A stretch of DNA of 64,000 nucleotides, from positions 4,122,979 through 4,186,978 of the forward strand of contig NC_087383.1 in assembly GCF_963675165.1 (NCBI RefSeq), read 5' to 3'. The position numbers and the translations under genes were made by a program. The notes beneath the pieces are model-generated. The model saw only the letters and a program-made list of their open reading frames with translations, was not told where the DNA came from and made no database searches. Below are positions 57,530-64,000 of this stretch, piece by piece. Within the stretch, counting starts at the first letter, position 1. Each line of letters opens with the position of its first letter. The stretch is from Halichondria panicea. Lineage: Eukaryota; Porifera; Demospongiae; Suberitida; Halichondriidae.

Positions 57530-60500
57530 ATGGCGACGTGCTTCTGCTGCCCCAAACCTCGCTACAAACGGCTGGTTGATGGGCTCTTCCCAGAGGACCC
57601 TCAAACACCCACACCTGTGTCTGCTAATATGGACAAGCTGCCCTGACCATCTGGACAATATTGGAGAGTACCTCACTCTGAGACTGCGTCGGAGCCTGCA
57701 AAGAGAGAGAAACGGGTTAGACGACTATTTCAGAGACGTACATGTACCTGTACAATGTCGACATGTTATGTATAGCTAGGGGAAAGTTATCGACCATCCC
57801 CATACGTACGGAACAGAAGATGATGTATATATGTGGCTGGGAACTTTAAATGTTATATCTATGATACAACTATAGTATCCAATGGCTTTCTCCCAAACGT
57901 GGTACAAAATACAATTTTCATGCCTCTCCCTCCCCCAGGCATGTGAGTGTGGCTCTGCAAGTGACGGAGAAGCTGCTGTCAGCCTGTGACTCACGAAAGC
58001 TCCAGTTGATTGTCCAGTTGATTGTGGATAGCTACTTGGATATACTGCATAATATGCTGGAAACGAGCAACACAGAACTGCATATCATGGCCACCAATTC
58101 GGTGAGTAGGGAGTGGGTGTGTGGTGTGTGTGGGTGTGAGTAGAGTGTGTGTCTGTGATAGTGCCGAGAGTGAACGTGCGTGTATGTGTGTGGGTGTGAG
58201 TAGCGAGTGTGAGTGTGAGAGTGTGGAAAGTGAACATACATGTATATATGTGGGTGTGTGTAGTGGCCATTGGCCAGGAGTGAGTGTGTGAAGTGAACTT
58301 GTTTATACAACACATTGACCCTTCCTCCGCACACACACAGTTTGTGAAGTTTACCGAGCGAGAGGAAGGGAACACCCCCTACCACAGACAGTACGACTTC
58401 CTCATCCACCGCTTTGCCTCTCTTAGCCTCACCAAGAATGTCGACGACGCCGATAAATATCACGAGTATGTGTACATTTACTGTTTTGAAATTAGTTTGA
58501 GTGGCCACAGGTCGAAGTGTTAGGTGTCATATTTTAACTGTACTGCCCTTAGGGTACTCTGCCACATGCATAACTTGTGATCACATTGCTTTCATCACCA
58601 ACTCCACCCCTCCCCACTACACCTCACACAGGACGCGGATGGCTGGGTTGCAAGGGCTGAGGGGAGTGATAAAGAAGATTGGTCGGCAAGACAACCTCCA
58701 GATGAACATTTGGGACCTAGATCACATGAACAAGATAGTGCCGCCCTTCCTCTTCAATATGCACAGTCACAGTGTCGCCCAGTCAAGGTATACTGTCTAG
58801 GAAAGTCACTACAATTTGCTTCAGTTCTACTTCTGGAGCACTAGCTAATACACATATTTCAATGAGTAAATGTTGATAGCCTCAGTCTGTATCAAACTTA
58901 CCTATTGATGGTCTTAGATAATTATGCAGTGTGTGCCAATAGTAACCTCCCTCCCACTCTGACAGAGAGTCTGGTGAGATCCAGCCTGTTGTGGAGGAGG
59001 GGGACAGTCTGGGGGGGTATTCTCAGGATAGTCTCACTGAGCTCATCACTTTTGCCGGACTCTCTCACATCGATAGTGTCCTCAAGCCAATACTGCAGTA
59101 AGTCAGTCAATGCCTCGTGTGCTTCGGTGCTACTTGTAGGCAAGGTGGTTTCCCTAATGTATATGTATACATTGTGCGTACGTAGGTGTTACAACACTGT
59201 ACTTGTAGGCAAGGTGGTTTCCCTAATAGGTGTAACTTAAATGGAACTGCATTCAGCAGGAGTTCATTAGGATTCTTATTGAACTCCTGATGTTAGTAAA
59301 GTGCTATGACCTATTGTACAATGTTGTCTCAGCAGGTCTAGTACTATGACAACCATTGTCTCATTTCCTGTGTATATACATGTAGTAACACTCCATTGCT
59401 CCCCTTGTAGACACTTTGACCTAAACAAACTATGGATATCGGACAAGGAATTCACAGCTGGTGTGTACGTCATTGTTGTGGAAGCCATGCAGGTACACGT
59501 ATATACATGCACTGGTGGCCAAGTGTTCTCACCATAGTGTATAGTGCATCATAAAAATACTTGTGGTCATACGATCGACTGTAAATTCTGACTTGACTGT
59601 CCACAACGGACTGTCAACAGTACAGTAGCCCTCATATAAAAGTTCCCGTTGCGTTTCAGTTGCACGTAACGTTCCCGTTTTTACGGAGTCAGAAAACGCT
59701 AACTAAACGGTAGCGTGTTATTCATAAACGCACCGTAATTACCTACACCGTTCTAGGAGAAAAAACGGGTGGAATTTGCTGAGTTAGCAATAATAATTTT
59801 TATTTATTCTGTATGTACTAAGCAAGCTACAAATGTACTAACTTCTCTAGTGTAATCCAGGGGCATACAAATAGCACTGGGAATACTGCAGAACTTACAT
59901 GCAAGGCTGGAAGAAGATGAGAAAGTTGGTAGTAGCAAGTCAACCGGATCTCTCAGTCTGGAATCTTAGATACAGCTACATTATATTATGATCTGATTGT
60001 ACTATTACTTTTGTTGAACACTTCATTATAAATTATACACTATCGTATACAATGTCCTGTATCATTAAAACATCATGTCAAATGAAGAATAACAAATTCA
60101 TGTACAGTGCTATAAATATAAATATAAATGTTCAAACTAAATGTCAGTAATTATTCTAACTAGATCTAGCTCGCCTTGACCTTGCTTCTTAGGGATTCTG
60201 TACTTGCTCCGTAGCTGTTTGTGAAGGATGAGGATTCTTTGTTTAGTAGAACAGTTCACCAGCTTGATTTCTTGGAACACACTAGCCAGCTAGCTACGGA
60301 GCAAATCATGCAGCTACACGTGCGAACGTTATTTCAGAATTAAAACGGTTATTTCCGTACCGTATTAAATTTTAATGAGCTGGCTTCCGTTTTCATTCCG
60401 TTTCTACGAGAACCGTTGTACGCAAATTGAACGGTACGAACGGGAACTTTTATATGAGGGCTACTGTATTTCGTTGCTCTCTGCTTTATTCTGTTGTGTA

Positions 60501-63095
60501 ACATTGATAGCTTTCAGGTCCAACATACTCCGTCACTTTCTGAACAGGATTGTTTATTCAAGCATTTCAATTGTACCCTCCAGTGTCCACTTACAGTGTA
60601 GACATGTACCCCCCAGTGTACATTATCTTATCCCCCCACAGCCCCCCAGTGTACATTATCTTATCCCCCCACAGCCCCCAGTGTACATTATCTTATCCCC
60701 CCACAGCCCCCAGTGTACATTATCTTATCCCCCCACAGCCCCCCAGTGTACATTATCTTTATCTTATCCCCCACAGCCCCCAGTGTACAGTATCTAACAC
60801 GTACCCCCACAGCCCCCCAGTGTACATTATCTTATCCCCCATAGCCCCCCAGTGTACAGTATCTTATCCCCCACAGCCCCCAGTGTACAGTATCTAACAC
60901 GTACCCCCACAGCCCCCCAGTGTACATTATCTTATCCCCCACAGCCCCCCAGTGTACAGTATCTTATCCCCCACAGCCCCCAGTATACAGTATCTAACAC
61001 GTACCCCCACAGCCCCCCAGTGTACATTATCTTATCCCCCACAGCCCTCCAGTGTACAGTATCTAACACGTGCCCCCACAGCCCCCCAGTGTACATTATC
61101 TTATCCCCACAGCCCCCCCAGTCTTATCCCCCACAGCCCCCCAGTGTACAATATCTAACACGTACCCCCACAGCCCCCCAGTGTACATTATCTTATCCCC
61201 CACAGCCCTCCAGTGTACAGTATCTAACACGTGCCCCCACAGCCCCCCAGTGTACATTATCTTATCCCCACAGCCCCCCCAGTCTTATCCCCCACAGCCC
61301 CCCAGTGTACAATATCTAACACGTACCCCCACAGCCCCCCACTGTACATTATCCACTGTACATGTACCCCCACAGAGACAGGATCGGTACAAGGCCGTCC
61401 AGTCGCTGGTGGACCACCTGGATGCCAAGGTGAACTGGATGCCAAGGTGAAGGAGACTAAACAAGGGATCCTCGGCACACTCTCTAAGTGTGTTGCCGTG
61501 GCAGCAGACAGCTCTCTAGGTGAGTCTCCATGGTAAAGTACTTGTATGGTTTCAACACTATTTTTGGGCCATTTTCTAAAGAAGGCTATACGCATTTATT
61601 CTTCATACGTAGATGCTTTCATAGCTGTTATTAAAGTTTCTGCATGACTGTACATGTATGTTTTGACACGGTTTAATTCCACGCTTTAATTACATTACTT
61701 AGCTTGTGTCCACTCATGCAGGTCCGTCTGTACTGGATATATTCCGTACACTGGTCCGCCACCTCCGTATCTCCATAGAAACTGTTTCAGAAGGCCCCTC
61801 TGACCTCACGTCCTCTCTGACCCGTCAGCAATCCATCACTATCATGCACTGTGGGGGAGTTTGCAGGAGTCCTTCCTGACTATCACAAGCCAGATATACT
61901 GGGGCTCATCAACTCTTATGTACCCGTGGCCTCAGGGGGTCTTGATAGCGGAGCCACCACTGGACTGTCTGTACATCCTCTGGCAGCTCAGGACACTCAA
62001 AACAGGTGAGAATGATATTTTAAAGCAGTTGCTTCATTTAGCTATTTGTGTACATGTATGTGTTTAGTTTCCTGTCATAAACACTGTTTGTACATGTACG
62101 TGTTCTCTGATTCTGGTGCCTTCGTGAATCCTGTTTATAGCAGTAACCTTTGAGTAGTTATACTTATTGTCCATATACATCAGAATTTATGGCAGTAAAC
62201 CTCCGAGGACGAGGGCGAAGAGAATGATCTGCTTATAATTATGTGACCATGCACAATAGACTGCATGCTTCCATAATTGTATTCTCTCCTTTATTATGCA
62301 GCCCCATGTTGACTACCTCCCTGGTCAAGTGTTTGAGGGCGGTGGCTGACACCTTTCACGCATCAGTGCTGGAGACTGCGTTCCCAGGGCAACTGTTTGC
62401 CTCCCTCGTCCAATTGCTCCTCATACGAGAGCCCATCACACAGGCCCTACTCTGGCATCGTCTCGTAGATCACCATGCCAATAAAGACAAGATTCCTCTC
62501 AACACGTGCGTGGATGTGTGTGTGTGTGTGTGTGCACCTTGCTATGTTCAGTGTGCATTTGAGGCGTACTAGATTTTATTTGTCAGTTACACAGGTCCAT
62601 ATGAGCTTTTGTCTTAACTTTCACTATAATTATATACAATCATATGTGCAGTGCTTACAGCTACATGTACGTGTATTTCCTTGTGCAGTGATTGGGTGAG
62701 TCTGGAGGCTGTCGGGCTCTCACTGGGTGTGGTTTTGAAAGGATTCATCTCTAAAACAGTCAACTCTCTCTTCACCAATCTCCTGGAACTGGCCAAAGCT
62801 CTCTGCACTAGCCCTGCTAACACACTCGCTTTCTACCAACTCGTATTTCTCCTGACACTGGAATTCTCTCATCAAGGGCTCTCAGATATACTGGTCTTCC
62901 TACACCAGCTGCAAGAGCTTGCTGTGAAGGAGAAAGGCCTTGAGGCACATCACAGAGTGGTGCTACATACTACAGTGGCGGGTGTGCTGTATCTAGCATC
63001 CAAGATTAGTCGAAACGAGGTACTCAAGATGCACATCGATGGAGTGATTGCTAAGAGGAGGGAGCCAGCTCCAAAGGCTATGGTGGGACATTGGG
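57530..63095 (+). CDS. EFR3: EFR3 homologue (PI4KA plasma-membrane scaffold), frame-damaged
   Basis: The start ATCFCCPKPRYKRLVDGLFP matches the EFR3 N-terminus with palmitoylatable cysteines. Exons: 57530-about 57747; 57939-58101 (VALQVTEKLLSACDSRKLQL); 58341-58465 (FVKFTEREEGNTPYHRQYDF); 58632-58787 (RMAGLQGLRGVIKKIG, NIWDLDHMNKIVPPFLFNM); 58966-59097; 59411-59492 (FTAGVYVIVVEAMQ); 61376-61519 (RQDRYKAVQSLVDHLDAKV); 61722-62005; 62302-62505; 62689-63095. Family role: palmitoylated anchor that brings PI4-kinase III alpha with TTC7 to the plasma membrane. Three lesions: about 20 bp lost with a frame change near 57645 (MDKL joins PDHLDNIGEYL), a 17 bp tandem duplication at about 61427-61460 (CTGGATGCCAAGGTGAA twice), and a one-base-type shift near 61847 before FAGVLPDYHKPD. 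Either a pseudogene copy or assembly error. The 3' end continues beyond 63095. Confidence 0.8.
58102..58340. repeat. GT-rich simple-sequence intron of EFR3
   Basis: Imperfect (GTGTGTGGGTGTGAGTA)-like repeats through about 58110-58290, ending in CACACACACAG, the acceptor for the next exon. Non-coding. Confidence 0.75.
59623..60466. mobile_element. TA-flanked element (844 bp) in an EFR3 intron
   Basis: 28 bp terminal inverted repeats CAGTAGCCCTCATATAAAAG followed by TTCCCGTT, flanked by TA (59621-59622, 60467-60468). The interior repeats ACGTAACGTTCCCGTTTTTA and related ACGGT-rich pieces near both ends. No transposase frame, so non-autonomous. Confidence 0.85.
60606..61375. repeat. Minisatellite of 3' splice-acceptor-like units
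   Basis: About 22 units of roughly 24-36 bp, built as CCCCCCAGTGTACATTATCT followed by TATCCCCCACAG, with a variant ACAGTATCTAACACGTACCC. Two 161 bp higher-order blocks repeat (about 61044-61204 and 61205-61365). Each unit ends in a pyrimidine tract plus CACAG, and the real EFR3 acceptor (CATGTACCCCCACAG, 61375) is itself the last such end. Long open frames across it are a product of the repeat and not genes. Confidence 0.92.
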
Positions 63096-63660
63096 GTGAG
63101 TGTGTGTGTATGGGGGGCAGTCTTCTAAAGGGTGAGCAGGGTGTCATATAGGGGGGAAGGGGGATATCCCCCTCTAACTCCAATCCCCCTAAAATTTACA
63201 TTTAGGTACTAGTCGGAGTTCATAGCTGGCAATTTTACATACTAACAGCAAGAGCATACTAACAGCAAGAGTTTACTAACAGCAAGAGTTCATGATAAAG
63301 GTCTATTATGAACTCTCTTGCTAACAGTTGACCTTTTTTTGGCAAAATTTTTTAGTCACTTTTCTTATTACCCTCTCTATTTTAAAATTTTGTATGACAC
63401 CCTGGTGAGTATGGGGCAGTCTTGTACATGTGTGGGGGACGGTATTGAGGGTTGAGTATACCTACCAGATCACGAAACTCCTGAATGGGCGGGCGCAGGA
63501 GTTGTTCTAAAAATCATAATTATTTTGCTTTGTTGACCCTTTACCCGTCAATTTGGTAACGATCATCACATGCATATACTAATTACAATGTTGTTTGCAT
63601 GGGAGTACATCTTTACCAAATGCATTAATTTTGATGTGTTTTCCTTTTACCTTCTAGAGT
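63096..63660. other. Downstream part of an EFR3 intron or intergenic
   Basis: Begins with the GTGAGTG donor of the EFR3 exon. It contains the CAGGG-family MITE 63137-63404, and after 63480 it resembles the kinesin-tail blocks (TGAATGGGCGGGCGCAGGAG like TGAATGAGCAGGAGGTGAG near 50758). No gene. Confidence 0.5.
63137..63404. mobile_element. CAGGG-family MITE (268 bp)
   Basis: Ends CAGGGTGTCATATA / TGTATGACACCCTG (nearly complementary), flanked by GTGAG on both sides (63132-63136, 63405-63409). The interior has three direct repeats of TACTAACAGCAAGAG near 63238-63290 and an inverse copy (CTCTTGCTAACAG) near 63312. Confidence 0.8.
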
Positions 63661-64000
63661 GGTAGTAAGGTCATCTAGACATGGAGGAGAAGCTGCTCAA
63701 GAGGTCTCAAATCATGGACCCGGGTGTCATGGCTGAGCTGGAGTGAGAATTGGAACTGACCAACAGCAAGGCAGATGTGAGTAGTTTTAAATTGGTATGT
63801 ACACAAGCACACTGTTTCTGTGGTACATGTATATCAGACTAGTCTTACAGGTTGCAGTAGATTTATTGTGTCATATCCGCGAGGTACCGGTGTAAGCAGA
63901 TGTTACATGTACGTGCCCATTCATATCTCTCATGCTAGAGGTTTGGGGTCACGTGACTGCGATTAGATTTAGGGTGAGTACGGAAAGAGGGGCCACTGTG
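63660..64000 (+). pseudogene. Kinesin-like tail fragment, copy E (cut by window end)
   Basis: Positions 63680-63780 match the coiled-coil exon of copies A and C (EEKLLKRSQIMDPGVMAELE then TGA, with ELELTNSKAD after it). It has the same stop codon at the same place. No other exon is seen before the window ends. Confidence 0.65.

Larger units (their letters stand above)
59493..61375 (+). other. EFR3 intron with a MITE and an acceptor-like minisatellite
   Basis: Exons 59411-59492 (VVEAMQ) and 61376-61519 (RQDRYKAV) join in phase 0 and match the continuous EFR3 family sequence, so 1883 bp between them is intronic. It is filled by the TA-flanked element 59623-60466 and the minisatellite that ends at the splice acceptor. 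Confidence 0.75.

Noticed and set aside
58032-58508. 158-codon minus-strand frame with SHTHTRYSHPHTYTH
   Set aside because: Low-complexity translation of the GT-rich EFR3 intron and the neighbouring exon in reverse.
60375-61536. Several overlapping 100-155 codon open frames rich in PQPPSVHYL
   Set aside because: They arise from the minisatellite, which is open in several frames at once and lies in an EFR3 intron. Not a proline-rich gene.

Overview
The window is eukaryotic, AT-rich and intron-containing, and looks like a marine invertebrate, most probably a sponge. The pointers are NACHT-LRR receptors with an N-terminal death-like domain in several copies, small introns with GT-AG ends, a KDZ-type transposase region, an EFR3 homologue, and many short inverted-repeat elements. 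The species call is an inference; nothing in the sequence names it.

Layout. 1-8.2 kb: decayed kinesin-like tail (+) facing an intact three-exon NLR gene (NLR-A, -), which shares a 165 bp bidirectional promoter with an NNMT/PNMT/TEMT-type methyltransferase (+, 8.19-8.96 kb) whose 3' end was displaced by a foldback insertion. 9.3-12.4 kb: MITEs and two decayed pieces, on opposite strands, of the gene that follows. 12.4-16.1 kb: an intact single-exon 1231 aa receptor-like protein (signal peptide, beta-helix-like ectodomain, Cys-rich stalk, multi-pass C-terminus). 17.1-31.9 kb: a decayed laminin-G gene (+), one intron of which is 13 kb long and holds a two-gene mobile-element candidate: a Zn-binding KDZ-type transposase (20.5-23.0 kb) and an SF3/DUF927-like ATPase with a basic tail and a C-terminal PHD finger (about 23.9-30.0 kb), followed by a 14-unit AT-rich tandem array. 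32-33.5 kb: NLR-B, a pseudogene whose NACHT domain is precisely deleted. 33.4-37.1 kb: nested elements and a kinesin motor remnant. 37.6-47.0 kb: a second copy of the 0.4-8.2 kb block, with NLR-C (two frameshifts) and an orphan copy of the methyltransferase promoter and start. 47.0-48.2 kb: nested elements. 48.4-57.3 kb: a third, more diverged copy with intact NLR-D. 57.5-63.1 kb: an EFR3 homologue (+) head-to-head with NLR-D and carrying three frame lesions. 63.1-64 kb: a MITE and another kinesin-tail fragment.

How it fits together. The repeated unit is a convergent pair (kinesin tail > < NLR) with the NLR promoter shared head-to-head with an unrelated gene. The four NLR copies sit at different stages of decay. 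The copies also act as natural empty-site controls: a TA-flanked MITE, a 155 bp duplication and a 1.37 kb inverted-repeat element are each present in one copy and absent from the other. Two elements with 9 bp target duplications carry pieces of a RecQ-like helicase gene. All exon joins were read by eye from frame continuity and GT-AG ends; no alignment or search was run.
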